58,013 nucleotides of DNA from an uncultured Lachnospiraceae bacterium (GCA_910588845.1 CAJURU010000019.1:1-58013), one strand, 5' to 3'; shown: positions 1-7,496, counted from the first letter of the stretch. Numbers and translations: made by a program. The notes: a model not told the origin generated them from the sequence alone.

Positions 1-85
1 CTGGCAGGTAAAAATTTTTATTTTTTTAACTGTCTACTTGACAGGGAGCGGTTCAGACTTTAGTTCCAACGGCTCTTATTTTGCC

Positions 86-268
86 TTACTCCTTGCTTTT
101 AATCTCCATGTTGTCGAGGGCATATTGCAGAGCCATGCCTATCAATTCATTTCTTGAACGGTTGGTTTTTGCGGAGAGTTCGTTATACTTCTCCTGTAAT
201 GCCCGGTCAATGCGGATTGTCATGGTTACGGCTTTATCTTCCTTTGGTACTACAATGAATTTTTCCAT
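86..268 (-). CDS. Ribbon-helix-helix (CopG/Arc-like) DNA-binding protein
   Basis: A 60-residue protein read from the ATG at 268. GGAGG lies 10 bases upstream, so this start is preferred to the in-frame ATG at 289, which lies upstream of that GGAGG. The stretch TMTIRIDRALQEKYNELS followed by a helix containing SRNELIGMAL is the beta-strand, helix, helix layout of CopG/Arc-type dimeric repressors, with alternating T/I/R residues in the strand that would enter the major groove. The C-terminus is a short amphipathic helix. It is divergent from the gene at 455, with a shared 186-base promoter region, so it may repress itself or that gene. Such small regulators are typical of plasmids and integrated elements. 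The target is unknown; the fold is recognised by pattern only. Confidence 0.72.
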   Translation of the reverse strand: MEKFIVVPKEDKAVTMTIRIDRALQEKYNELSAKTNRSRNELIGMALQYALDNMEIKSKE

Positions 269-454
269 AGTCTCAATACCTCCATACATTTTGAGTACAT
301 TATAGTGTGAGTTGGCACTTGCAATCTATGTCACAAAACAAAATAATATATAATGCAAAAATGATGTGAAAAAGTAATTGATATTTGAATTACTGTGTGA
401 TAGTATGTATCTATGAATATTCAGAACAAAAGCACAGGGAGTTGATTAGATATC
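269..454. promoter_or_regulatory. Divergent promoter region between the RHH gene and the 455 gene
   Basis: Rightward promoter: TTGATA (378-383), 17-base spacer, TAGTAT (401-406), leading to the gene at 455. Leftward: the complement of 299-304 reads TATAAT, but no good -35 is seen at the right distance. The region is AT-rich and has no other gene. Confidence 0.5.
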
Positions 455-1081
455 ATGCTAAGTATTCAGACAGTCGAACAAATATTGTCCGATAGCGGAA
501 AATTGCTTATCGGCATGAAAAAATACAAACGTATCATGGATAGTCTTTACTGGACGAATGTTTCTACGGACAAGGATTTTCAACGTGCCTTTAATGATTT
601 CTTTGTCATGCGTTCCAGAAAGAGCCTGTATTACGAGAGGTTTTACTTGTTTCTTGAACAGAAGAAAGACAAGGGCGTAACTTTTGAGGAAACACTGGAT
701 TATTTGAAAGAAACGGAGGGGCAGCTCGAATTATCGTTTTCAAGTAAGCTGATACATGTCATCAATCCAAACAGACCTATATGGGATAAGATTGTTGCAG
801 AGAACCATTTCAAAATGAAACTTCCCAGCTATGGTGGAGATAAGTCTGCCCGCCAAAAGGAGATTATCAAGCTGTACCATGAGTATTGCAGCAGGTTTTA
901 TGAATATCTGGATTCAACCAACGGACAAACTATCCTCCAACTGTTTAATGATAAATACCCTCATACCGGCTTTACAGACGCGAAAAAGATGGATTTTATT
1001 ATGTGGGTGGACGGCCGATTGCCTGTGCCCTTTTTTCCCCAAATTGGGTATAGTAAGGGTATAAAAAAGAAACGGAGGTAA
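455..1081 (+). CDS. Hypothetical protein, possibly related to HhH-type DNA glycosylase-like proteins
   Basis: A 208-residue soluble protein with no signal peptide or membrane segment. The ATG at 455 has only a distant GGGAG (about 13 bases), and no better start is visible. The N-terminal half is helical and rich in F, Y, K and R. The segment around residues 95-112 (SSKLIHVINPNRPIWDKIV) resembles the 'SKLLHF..P..FPIWD' motif I associate with small DNA-glycosylase-like proteins in defence and mobile contexts. That link rests on memory of a motif and is weak. The C-terminus is basic (KKKRR) and could bind nucleic acid. A new small gene begins 5 bases after the stop, with its ribosome-binding site inside the end of this gene, so the two are probably co-transcribed. 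Confidence 0.6.
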   Translation: MLSIQTVEQILSDSGKLLIGMKKYKRIMDSLYWTNVSTDKDFQRAFNDFFVMRSRKSLYYERFYLFLEQKKDKGVTFEETLDYLKETEGQLELSFSSKLIHVINPNRPIWDKIVAENHFKMKLPSYGGDKSARQKEIIKLYHEYCSRFYEYLDSTNGQTILQLFNDKYPHTGFTDAKKMDFIMWVDGRLPVPFFPQIGYSKGIKKKRR

Positions 1082-1086
1082 AATAT

Positions 1087-1143
1087 ATGTTTGGTAAAAA
1101 TGCAGAAGATAAGGCAGCAGAAAAGCGGGCGAAAAGGAGGTGA
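1087..1143 (+). CDS. 18-codon leader ORF overlapping the next gene (GTGA)
   Basis: ATG at 1087 has an excellent GGAGG 8 bases upstream. The peptide is MFGKNAEDKAAEKRAKRR and ends TGA at 1141-1143 directly after two AGG codons. The stop overlaps a GTG (1140-1142) that opens the longer frame to 1409. The peptide looks like the natural N-terminus of the following protein (a charged leader before 'KDKATLEKFGL'). The pair is therefore either one gene broken by an indel, one gene read through a -1 shift, or two translationally coupled frames. Confidence 0.5.
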   Translation: MFGKNAEDKAAEKRAKRR

Positions 1144-1409
1144 AGGACAAGGCGACTTTGGAGAAGTTCGGACTGGATTTTGACAGCTACGCTGAAAATG
1201 ATTTAAGACGTAGGAATATCAATTCAGCAAAAGAGATAGCCGGAAGTCTGGCAGGTTCCAAATTATATTCATTCGGCAGTCTGTTAAGCGGCAGTGCAAA
1301 TGAAACATTCTCCCTCGAATTGGCAAGGGCGCAAGTGGAACAAAATTTTATTCTGATAAGGCAGAATGAGGAAATCATACGGTTACTGAAAAAGATTGCG
1401 GAACAATAA
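1140..1409 (+). CDS. Small hypothetical protein, reading frame apparently split
   Basis: An 89-residue frame opening at GTG 1140. It has no properly spaced ribosome-binding site of its own, because AGGAGG abuts the GTG; an alternative TTG lies at 1158. Residues 8-40 (LEKFGLDFDSYAENDLRRRN) and the C-terminal coiled-coil-like tail (RQNEEIIRLLKKIAEQ) suggest a small soluble helical protein. No signal peptide or membrane segment is seen. I do not recognise a function. The 18-codon ORF just upstream in another frame probably supplies its N-terminus. A terminator-like hairpin follows at 1415. Confidence 0.5.
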   Translation: MKDKATLEKFGLDFDSYAENDLRRRNINSAKEIAGSLAGSKLYSFGSLLSGSANETFSLELARAQVEQNFILIRQNEEIIRLLKKIAEQ

Positions 1410-1414
1410 AGAAT

Positions 1415-1445
1415 AGCCCTGGCCTATGTGGTTGGGGCTGTTTTC
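1415..1445 (+). terminator. Rho-independent terminator after the 455-1409 genes
   Basis: AGCCC (1415-1419) pairs with GGGCT (1435-1439). The stem is extended inward by weaker G-T pairs and followed by GTTTTC. It sits between the stop at 1409 and the toxin-antitoxin promoter. Confidence 0.55.
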
Positions 1446-1476
1446 AATTCCTTTGAAATTCCCGGCATAAAATAAA

Positions 1477-1505
1477 TTGACATAAGCAAAATAACCATAT
1501 ATAAT
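1477..1505 (+). promoter_or_regulatory. Consensus promoter of the toxin-antitoxin operon
   Basis: TTGACA (1477-1482), 17 bases, TATAAT (1500-1505): a perfect vegetative sigma-A promoter. The antitoxin ATG is 39 bases after the -10. Such strong promoters are usual for operons held down by their own antitoxin. Confidence 0.85.
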
Positions 1506-1544
1506 AAAAGTACGAAAAACCATACGGAATTATGAGGTGATACT

Positions 1545-1805
1545 ATGTTAGCAGTAAAGAGCATGGATGTGCGTGAAAATTTTAAAGAATGGTGCAATAA
1601 AGTAATAGGCGGTGAGACGCTTATTGTGTCAAGACCGAAAAATGAAAATGTAGTAATTGTATCTGAAAAGGAATATAACGAAATGGCAAAATTAAAGAGG
1701 AATGCAGAGTATCTGGCTATGTTGGACAGAGGATACGCTGATATTGCACAAGGAAAAGGCATAACAAAAACGATGGAAGAATTGCGGGCAATGGAAAATG
1801 AATGA
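1545..1805 (+). CDS. yefM: YefM/Phd-family antitoxin
   Basis: An 86-residue protein. The N-terminal half has the Phd/YefM DNA-binding fold pattern: 'VRENFKEWCNKVIGGETLIVSRPKNENVVIVS' (first part residues 9-28) gives the strand-helix-strand unit, followed by EYNEM. The C-terminal part (LDRGYADIAQGKGITKTMEE) is the extended region that wraps around and neutralises YoeB-type toxins in this family. The known role of the family is to bind the toxin and repress the shared promoter. It is first in a two-gene operon behind a consensus promoter, and its stop overlaps the toxin start by 8 bases, so expression is translationally coupled. Assignment is firm from sequence pattern and the toxin partner. 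Confidence 0.9.
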   Translation: MLAVKSMDVRENFKEWCNKVIGGETLIVSRPKNENVVIVSEKEYNEMAKLKRNAEYLAMLDRGYADIAQGKGITKTMEELRAMENE

Positions 1806-2061
1806 TTTGACTTTTTACGGTGATAGCTGGGAACATTATACCTATTGGGAGACACAGGATAGAAAAACTCTGAAAAAAATCAATGATTTGTTAGAAGATA
1901 TACGCAGAAATGGAGCAATGAAAGGAAAAGGCAAGCCTGAGCGGTTAAGATACCGTCCTGGATATTCCAGGCGGATTGATGAAAAGAACCGGTTAGTATA
2001 CGATATTGATGAATTGCAGAATATCAAAATTATATCATGCAGAGGGCATTACGACGTTTAA
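1798..2061 (+). CDS. yoeB: YoeB/Txe-family mRNA interferase toxin
   Basis: An 87-residue RelE-superfamily toxin. The family hallmark WEHYTYWETQDRKTLKKIN near the N-terminus, GKGKPERLRY in the middle and the ending CRGHYDV are all present. Residues equivalent to the YoeB catalytic set can be seen: the Glu of KPE, the Arg of YSRRID and the terminal His-Tyr. The toxin therefore appears intact. YoeB cleaves mRNA in the ribosomal A site during translation. The start overlaps the antitoxin end. There is no membrane or export signal. The pair probably stabilises the accessory segment at the left edge of the window or acts in stress or phage response. Confidence 0.92.
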   Translation: MNDLTFYGDSWEHYTYWETQDRKTLKKINDLLEDIRRNGAMKGKGKPERLRYRPGYSRRIDEKNRLVYDIDELQNIKIISCRGHYDV

Positions 2062-2253
2062 GGCGGCATATTCCTAAAATACTAGATTGACCTGTTGTCA
2101 GATTTTTGTTAGAATCTTGTTCGTAAAGTTGCATTGAACGAGGAAAAAGCACGAAGAATTGTGAAAAGGACTTCGCTAAAATATAGCGTTTCACGCAACA
2201 TCAGGCAAAACCGGGATAACACAGAGAAAGCGTTATCGCTTTTTGGTAGTGCA
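2062..2253. other. Non-coding stretch after the toxin gene
   Basis: No convincing gene. A frame from 2134 spans the tRNA-like piece and the terminator, so it is not credible. Small dyads such as GCTAAAATATAGC near 2175 and AAAGCGTTATCGCTTT near 2228 are present without a clear role. Confidence 0.4.
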
Positions 2254-2287
2254 AAGGTCACGGGCCCGATTCCCGTCAGCAGCTCTA
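2254..2287 (+). repeat. Degenerate tRNA-Thr 3' fragment, possible attachment site
   Basis: The sequence reads as a tRNA 3' end: AAGGTC, a T-arm stem ACGGG/CCCGT around a 7-base loop CCCGATT, then CAGCAGC as a 3' acceptor strand and TCTA in place of TCCA. This fits tRNA-Thr (acceptor GCTG...CAGC). The T-loop lacks the invariant TTC and no 5' half is present, so it cannot be a working tRNA. A transcription terminator follows 10 bases later. The likely origin is an att repeat left by an element integrating into tRNA-Thr, with the accessory genes to its left. Confidence 0.5.
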
Positions 2288-2297
2288 AAAAGGGCGA

Positions 2298-2346
2298 AAA
2301 TAAAGGCTTTTCAAAGGAAATTCACTTTGAAAGGTCTTTATTTTTT
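2298..2346 (+). terminator. Strong terminator downstream of the tRNA fragment
   Basis: A long near-perfect stem (AATAAAG...TTTCAAAG against CTTTGAAA...CTTTATT) ends in a T-rich run. It could be the old tRNA terminator and it closes the accessory segment. Confidence 0.8.
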
Positions 2347-2418
2347 ATCATACTATTCCCCAAATTACTGAAATGATGGAATAGGATGGTTCTTTCATAT
2401 GTGAGTTATTTATTTTGT

Positions 2419-2447
2419 TTGACAGCCGATATTTTGTTTGCGATAAT
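2419..2447 (+). promoter_or_regulatory. Promoter of the secreted BIG2 protein
   Basis: TTGACA (2419-2424), 17 bases, GATAAT (2442-2447), about 40 bases upstream of the ATG at 2487. Confidence 0.7.
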
Positions 2448-2486
2448 ATTGTATATTATATTTCTTAAACGGAAAGGGGAATGGTT

Positions 2487-3737
2487 ATGAAACATTTAAA
2501 AGGTAGTTTGTTGTTGCTGCTGATTATGATGAGTTGTATTTTTTGGGGGAATAGAGATGTCAAAGCGGCGGAACCGGATTTTTTTAAAGAATATTCTTCT
2601 GAAGATTCTTACATGGATGAGGAATATAATTTCAGGCTAAAACATAAGTGTAGGCTGACGATTTACATGAAAGGTGAAGAAGTAGATTATGATGATTATG
2701 ATGACTATGATGATTATGATGATTATGATGATTATGATGATTATGGAAGTATGTATGTGACAATAGATGATGGTGATTTTTTAAATACTCTTTTTGAAAA
2801 ATATATGGATTTAAAAGATTCCTATCAAAAAACAATTACTTTAAAAGCCGGAAAATATTCATTATATGTTGACAGTGATGGGCCATATTATATATCTCTT
2901 TCGGGACAATATTACCCTGAACTATCATCGAAGGATTTTACGTTGGAGGAAGGCAAGACCAAAACACTTAAAGTAAACGGAACAAGCAGCAAGGTGAAAT
3001 GGTCAAGTTCCAAGAAGTCAGTTGCAACCGTCAGTAATGAAGGTGTTGTGAAAGCAAAAAAGGCTGGGAAGGCTGTTATTACTGCCAAATGCGGAGAATA
3101 TTCTTTAAAATGTAAAGTTACAGTAAAAAAGAAGCCAGTGTCATATAAAGTCGTTGCAAAGAAGTTGAAAACATTTGCAAAGAAGAATAAGAATTATAAA
3201 TTTAATACGATTGATGCAGGTAATAAATGCAGGCTGTATGGATATGGAGTATACGATTATACGAGTGAATCCGTAATGTATGGTGAAGGATATGGTTTAA
3301 CGGCAGTTTACTATCCTTATATAGAATTGGTGAAAAAGGGCAATGGAAAATCGGAAATAAGGTTGAGGATTTTTGGCGAAATGTATGAATTATCGCTATA
3401 CGACAGTACGTCATTATATTGCAGTTCCATTCAAGCGTTTACATCTAACAGAAGAATGAAATTTAGAATGAAAAATACCTACAACAGAAATGAATACAAA
3501 TACTCAGGATACTACTATGAAGGAAGAATGAAAGGATATGCGCAGATTTCTTCATCTTTGTATCCGGAGAAATCAAATATAAAGAAATTTAATACTATGC
3601 TGGGACAAAACTCACTGTCTATGAAGCTGAATAGTTCCGATGGAGCATCTTTGAAGTTTGGTATTCCGGCAGCCAACAGAAAGAACTGGAAGAAATTGCT
3701 AAAAGAATACAATATATTGTTAAAAGATTATATATAA
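2487..3737 (+). CDS. Secreted BIG2-domain protein with DDY repeat
   Basis: Start chosen at ATG 2487 because GGGGA lies 6 bases upstream; the in-frame ATG at 2481 touches that site. The first 28 residues (MKHLKGSLLLLLIMM...VKAAE) are a Sec signal peptide. Around residues 68-87 there is an acidic run of six DDY units encoded by a 9-base tandem repeat. Around residues 160-215 lies a BIG2 Ig-like domain with the typical 'VKWSSSKKSVATVSNEGVV.AKKAG.A.ITAK' pattern. The last 190 residues are tyrosine-rich and unrecognised. No LPxTG or C-terminal membrane anchor is seen, so it is probably released or held non-covalently at the wall. The same BIG2 type occurs in the giant proteins at 17146 and 31546. 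Function unknown. Confidence 0.75.
   Translation: MKHLKGSLLLLLIMMSCIFWGNRDVKAAEPDFFKEYSSEDSYMDEEYNFRLKHKCRLTIYMKGEEVDYDDYDDYDDYDDYDDYDDYGSMYVTIDDGDFLNTLFEKYMDLKDSYQKTITLKAGKYSLYVDSDGPYYISLSGQYYPELSSKDFTLEEGKTKTLKVNGTSSKVKWSSSKKSVATVSNEGVVKAKKAGKAVITAKCGEYSLKCKVTVKKKPVSYKVVAKKLKTFAKKNKNYKFNTIDAGNKCRLYGYGVYDYTSESVMYGEGYGLTAVYYPYIELVKKGNGKSEIRLRIFGEMYELSLYDSTSLYCSSIQAFTSNRRMKFRMKNTYNRNEYKYSGYYYEGRMKGYAQISSSLYPEKSNIKKFNTMLGQNSLSMKLNSSDGASLKFGIPAANRKNWKKLLKEYNILLKDYI
2691..2744 (+). repeat. 9-bp tandem repeat (GATGATTAT x6) encoding DDY
   Basis: Six copies of GATGATTAT, one with C for T, lie in frame within the secreted protein gene. Each unit adds Asp-Asp-Tyr. Such perfect short repeats can gain or lose units by slippage without breaking the frame. 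Confidence 0.95.
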
Positions 3738-3796
3738 TATTATTTTGACGAGACACCAGAATTTTTCAATATTGATGTGTAGAGGAGTAAAATAAA

Positions 3797-4240
3797 ATGG
3801 TACGTGAAGCTATGAAAGAAGATTTATGCGAGATATTAGAATTGTATTTATGTTTGCATGAAGAAGCTATCCCGGAACAATCAGAGGGTTTGTCCCATAC
3901 ATGGAAACAAATTTTAGAAGATGAAAACCATCATTTGATCGTAAACGAGGTTGCTGGAAAAATTGTGTCTTCTTGCGTATGTGTCATAATTCCCAATTTG
4001 ACGAGAAATGTGCGTCCGTATGCTTTTGTAGAAAATGTTGTTACCCATACAAATTTCAGAGGACAGGGCTTAGCATCACAATGTCTGGAATATGCAAAGC
4101 AAATAGCAAAACAACGTAACTGTTATAAAATGATGTTGCTGACAGGAAGCAAGAAAAAGGAGACGCTGGATTTCTATAAGAAAGCAGGCTATAATAATAC
4201 GGATAAGACGGCATTTATCCAGTGGCTTAATATAATGTGA
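3797..4240 (+). CDS. GNAT-family N-acetyltransferase
   Basis: A 147-residue protein with the GNAT fold. The acetyl-CoA-binding motif A is clear near residues 88-95 (RGQGLAS, the R/Q-x-x-G-x-G/A loop) after a beta strand VENVVTHTNF. The C-terminal FYKKAGY is the usual motif B end. An AGAGGAG ribosome-binding site lies 10 bases upstream. The acceptor substrate cannot be read from sequence. It stands 45 bases ahead of hemA on the same strand without an obvious terminator between, so hemA may be partly co-transcribed with it. No signal or membrane segment. Confidence 0.85.
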   Translation: MVREAMKEDLCEILELYLCLHEEAIPEQSEGLSHTWKQILEDENHHLIVNEVAGKIVSSCVCVIIPNLTRNVRPYAFVENVVTHTNFRGQGLASQCLEYAKQIAKQRNCYKMMLLTGSKKKETLDFYKKAGYNNTDKTAFIQWLNIM

Positions 4241-4285
4241 TGGTGTAATCAGACTCGTCAACGAGGAACCCATGGAGATATAGTT

Positions 4286-6055
4286 ATGAATTTGAAAATG
4301 ACAGGGATTGATTTTACGAGAGCCGGGATTGACATCAGGCAGCGTTTTTCCTTTACCAGAAATGCAATGGCAGAGGCGATGGAGCAATTAAAGCAGAAGC
4401 AGGAAATCCGAGGCTGCGTGCTGATTTCTACTTGCAATCGTATGGAGCTGTGGCTCAGTCTCAAGGAGGGCGCCAGTCTTTCTTTGCCGCAGATTCTTTG
4501 CAGTCTCAAGGGATTGGCGTGGGAAGAATATGGGCGTTATCTGGTAACGCGTGAAAGTAAGGAAGCAGTAAAGCATCTGTTTTATCTCAGCGCAGGTATG
4601 AAGTCCCAGATTGTAGGGGAGGACCAGATTTTAACGCAGGTGAAGGAGGCAATCTCGTTTGCCAGAGAGAAAGAGTGCGCGGATAAAATTTTGCAAGTAT
4701 TGTTTCGCATGGCGGTCACTGCCGGAAAACAGGTGAAATCATGCGTGGTTATGGACAAGGCAAATTTCTCGGCAGCTCATCAGGCAGTTGATTTCTTCAA
4801 AGAACAAGGAACAGTGTTTGCGGGCAAAAAGTGCCTGGTAATTGGGAATGGAGAAATGGGCAAGTTGACGGCGCAATCATTGATGGAAGAGGGGGCGGAC
4901 GTCACGGTTACGGTTCGTCAGTTCAAGAGCGGTATGGTGCAGATTCCACAAGGTGCGAAAAGAATAGATTATGGGCAGCGTTACCATCACATTTCGGGAT
5001 GCGACATGATTTTTTCAGCGACGGGAAGCCCAAATGTTACGATTACCAGACAAATGCTTGCGGATTGCCTTGCAGACTGCGAGGATAGAAAGGTTGCAGA
5101 TAAAAAGCGGATTTTTGTAGATTTGGCTGTGCCGCGGGACATGGAAACATCCATTGCCGAAATGGAAAATGTAGAGTATTATGATATGGACAGCTTGCCT
5201 ATTCGGACGCAGTCGCCGGAAATGCGCAGCCAATACAGGCAGGCAGAGGAAATCCTCACAGAAGAGATACGCAAATTTATGGTCTGGCAGGAATGCAGGG
5301 ATATTAATCCGAGAATTCAGCAGATCGGCATGGAAGCGGCAGAAGAGTTAGTCTGGCGGATGGAACGGCCGCTTTCTGGATTGTGTTTGTCTGGCGAGGA
5401 CAAGGAGCGGCTGCAACAGCAGCTTCGGCAAACGGTGGGGAAAGTTGTGGATAAGTTGCTGTTTGAATTGCGGGACCAGGCAGAACAGGAAGTATTGCAA
5501 AAGACCGTGGAGATTATGGAACAAGTATATAGAAAGGACAGAATGACAATGGAGTTATGGGATATTTACGATGAAAATAGACAGAGGACAGGGCGTACCA
5601 TGCGGCGCAACGATTGGACGATGAAGGAGGGAGAGTACCATCTTACGGTGTTAGGCGTTCTCATGCGCCCGGACGGAAAGTTCCTTATCACCAAACGGGT
5701 AGAGACGAAGGCGTGGGCTCCCGGCTGGTGGGAGGTTTCCGGGGGAGCTGCGATGGCGGGCGAGGAGTCGAGAGAGGCAGTCAACCGGGAAGTGTTCGAG
5801 GAAACGGGAATTGACGTATCAGGATGCGAGGACGGTTATCTCTTTACTTATCAGCGGGAGAATCCCAGGGAGGGGGATAATTACTTTGTGGATGTCTATC
5901 GTTTCGTCGTAGATTTTCAGGAGGACGATGTTCATTTGCAGGAGAAGGAAACTGCCGGGTTCCAGATTGCGGATAAGGAAGAGATAGAAAAGCTTGCTGC
6001 ACAGGGGATTTTCCTTCACTACGACAGCATCAAGCGGGCATTTTCCGTATCATAG
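4286..6055 (+). CDS. hemA: Glutamyl-tRNA reductase fused to a Nudix hydrolase domain
   Basis: Residues 1 to about 415 are HemA, which reduces glutamyl-tRNA(Glu) to glutamate-1-semialdehyde with NADPH. The catalytic Cys50 is in STCNRMEL, and SAGMKSQIVGEDQILTQVK and the NADPH-binding GNGEMGKLTAQSL are present. Residues 420-589 form a Nudix domain with a perfect box: G487-x5-E493-x7-R501-E502-V-F-E505-E506-T-G508-I. The combined length of 589 exceeds normal HemA (roughly 400-460). An internal ATG at 5543 (residue 420) has AAAGGA four bases upstream, and a second ATG lies at 5549, so a free Nudix protein could also be made. The Nudix part starts like stand-alone enzymes of the isopentenyl-diphosphate-isomerase-like group (ELWDIYDENRQRTGRT). 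GGAG lies 8 bases before the main start. It heads the tetrapyrrole cluster. Confidence 0.93.
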   Translation: MNLKMTGIDFTRAGIDIRQRFSFTRNAMAEAMEQLKQKQEIRGCVLISTCNRMELWLSLKEGASLSLPQILCSLKGLAWEEYGRYLVTRESKEAVKHLFYLSAGMKSQIVGEDQILTQVKEAISFAREKECADKILQVLFRMAVTAGKQVKSCVVMDKANFSAAHQAVDFFKEQGTVFAGKKCLVIGNGEMGKLTAQSLMEEGADVTVTVRQFKSGMVQIPQGAKRIDYGQRYHHISGCDMIFSATGSPNVTITRQMLADCLADCEDRKVADKKRIFVDLAVPRDMETSIAEMENVEYYDMDSLPIRTQSPEMRSQYRQAEEILTEEIRKFMVWQECRDINPRIQQIGMEAAEELVWRMERPLSGLCLSGEDKERLQQQLRQTVGKVVDKLLFELRDQAEQEVLQKTVEIMEQVYRKDRMTMELWDIYDENRQRTGRTMRRNDWTMKEGEYHLTVLGVLMRPDGKFLITKRVETKAWAPGWWEVSGGAAMAGEESREAVNREVFEETGIDVSGCEDGYLFTYQRENPREGDNYFVDVYRFVVDFQEDDVHLQEKETAGFQIADKEEIEKLAAQGIFLHYDSIKRAFSVS

Positions 6056-6075
6056 GATATAATAAGGGGTAAAAA

Positions 6076-6534
6076 ATGAGTACATATTTTCCTATATTCG
6101 TCAACATGGAGGGAAAAAATATTCGGGTATTCGGCGGCGGGAAGATTGCGGCGAGAAGGGTACAAACGCTCTTAGCTTTTGGCGCGAATGTGCAGGTGAC
6201 TGCGCCGCAGATAACAAAGAAGCTGGAAGATTTGGCGCGGCGCCAGGGGAAACTTATGTTGGATTATCATATCTATCAGCCTGGTGAACTGATAAAGGAA
6301 GATTTTGTGTTCGCCGCGACAGACAATGCACAGGTGAACGACGCAATTTTTCGGGAATGCCGCCAGAAGCAAATTCCGGTAAATTTGTCGTCTGATAAGG
6401 AGAAATGTGATTTCTATTTTCCGGCAATTGTGCAGGAGCAAGATATCACCATTGGAATTGCATCAGGAGGCAGAGACCACCGTAAGGTGGCAGAAATGGC
6501 GAAGAGAATCCGGGAGTGGTTATTGTGCAGGTAA
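6076..6534 (+). CDS. sirC: Precorrin-2 dehydrogenase (SirC/Met8-like)
   Basis: A 152-residue protein of the CysG N-terminal/Met8 family. It oxidises precorrin-2 to sirohydrochlorin with NAD and in some members also chelates iron or cobalt. FPIFVNMEGKNIRVFGGG at the start carries the Rossmann-type GGGKIA loop; FVFAATDNAQVNDAIF and the 'CDFYFPAIV...ITIGIASGGRDHR' region match the family. It lacks the SUMT half of CysG, which is supplied by the cobA-hemD fusion at 11915. It follows hemA by 20 bases and overlaps the start of hemC by 10 bases, so it is part of the operon. Confidence 0.9.
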   Translation: MSTYFPIFVNMEGKNIRVFGGGKIAARRVQTLLAFGANVQVTAPQITKKLEDLARRQGKLMLDYHIYQPGELIKEDFVFAATDNAQVNDAIFRECRQKQIPVNLSSDKEKCDFYFPAIVQEQDITIGIASGGRDHRKVAEMAKRIREWLLCR

Positions 6535-7442
6535 TAAAAATCGGAACCAGGGAAAGCCGTTTGGCAGTCGTGCAGGCGGAAGTTGTGGCGTCCTATATCC
6601 ATCGTTTCTGTGAGGGAAAAGAGCCGCAGCTTGTGAAGATGAAAACGACAGGCGACAAGATTTTAGACCGGACGCTTTATAAGGTTGGCGGCAAAGGGCT
6701 GTTTGTCAAAGAATTGGATCGTTCTCTGCGGGAGGGAAGTACGGATATATCGGTACATAGCTTAAAGGACGTCCCCATGGAGGTATCCAGGGATTTACCG
6801 CTTCTGGGCGTTTCCGCAAGGGAGGACGCCAGAGACGTCTTAGTTCTGCCATTTGGTTTCACAGAGTTAAATCCCGCGCTGCCGTTGGGGACTTCAAGCC
6901 CGCGGCGTATGATTCAGCTTGGGCGGCTGTTTCCGCAGATGGAGATAAAAAGTGTGCGGGGAAATGTACAGACACGTCTGGCAAAGCTTGACGGAGGAGA
7001 GTACAGCGGGCTTGTGCTGGCAGCCGCAGGTTTGAAACGGCTGGGCCTGGAAGGTAGAATCAGCCGTTATTTCACAGTGGAAGAGATGGTTCCCGCGGCA
7101 GGCCAGGGCATGCTTGCCATTCAGGGAAGAGAAGGCGAAGATTACAGGTATCTTGAGGGTTTCTTTGATGAGAAAGCAGCCTGCTGCGCACGGGCGGAGC
7201 GCAGTTTTGTGCGTGCGCTTGACGGTGGGTGCAGTTCGCCGATTGCCGCATATGCGAAGATAACTTCGGCAGGTAATCATATGGGTGTAGAAGACAGCGG
7301 CGGTGAGGAGGTTTTAAATCTAACCGGGTTGTATGCAAGGGAAGGCAGCCGGGAATATCGGACGGCTTCTGTTGCGGGAAGGAAGCAAGAGGCGCAAAGG
7401 CTTGGGGAAGAGCTTGCCAGGGAGATAAAAAATTTCGCATAA
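6525..7442 (+). CDS. hemC: Porphobilinogen deaminase (hydroxymethylbilane synthase)
   Basis: Condenses four porphobilinogen molecules into hydroxymethylbilane. The N-terminus IKIGTRESRLAVVQAE, the GKGLFVKELD motif, HSLKDVP and TSSPRR are all typical. The cofactor-binding cysteine is in LDGGCSSPIAAYA. I place the start at GTG 6525 because GGGAG lies 8 bases upstream; GTG 6516 is also in frame but lies within that site. About 305 residues, the usual size. It overlaps the preceding dehydrogenase gene. Downstream a new promoter starts an unrelated ATPase gene, so the tetrapyrrole operon is interrupted here. Confidence 0.95.
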   Translation: MQVIKIGTRESRLAVVQAEVVASYIHRFCEGKEPQLVKMKTTGDKILDRTLYKVGGKGLFVKELDRSLREGSTDISVHSLKDVPMEVSRDLPLLGVSAREDARDVLVLPFGFTELNPALPLGTSSPRRMIQLGRLFPQMEIKSVRGNVQTRLAKLDGGEYSGLVLAAAGLKRLGLEGRISRYFTVEEMVPAAGQGMLAIQGREGEDYRYLEGFFDEKAACCARAERSFVRALDGGCSSPIAAYAKITSAGNHMGVEDSGGEEVLNLTGLYAREGSREYRTASVAGRKQEAQRLGEELAREIKNFA

Positions 7443-7496
7443 TTTGGAAATTAATATGTCGTATATTTGATGCTGTAATTTTTTTACGGCTATTTG

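Noticed and set aside
2134..2376. 80-residue open frame after the toxin gene
   Set aside because: It spans a tRNA-like fragment and a terminator, has no ribosome-binding site and a low-quality product.
2691..2744. Short regular repeats as a CRISPR array
   Set aside because: The units are 9 bases, contiguous, without spacers, and lie in frame in a coding region.
4241..4285. Cobalamin riboswitch upstream of hemA
   Set aside because: The gap to the preceding gene is only 45 bases, too short for a riboswitch, and no B12-box-like sequence was seen.
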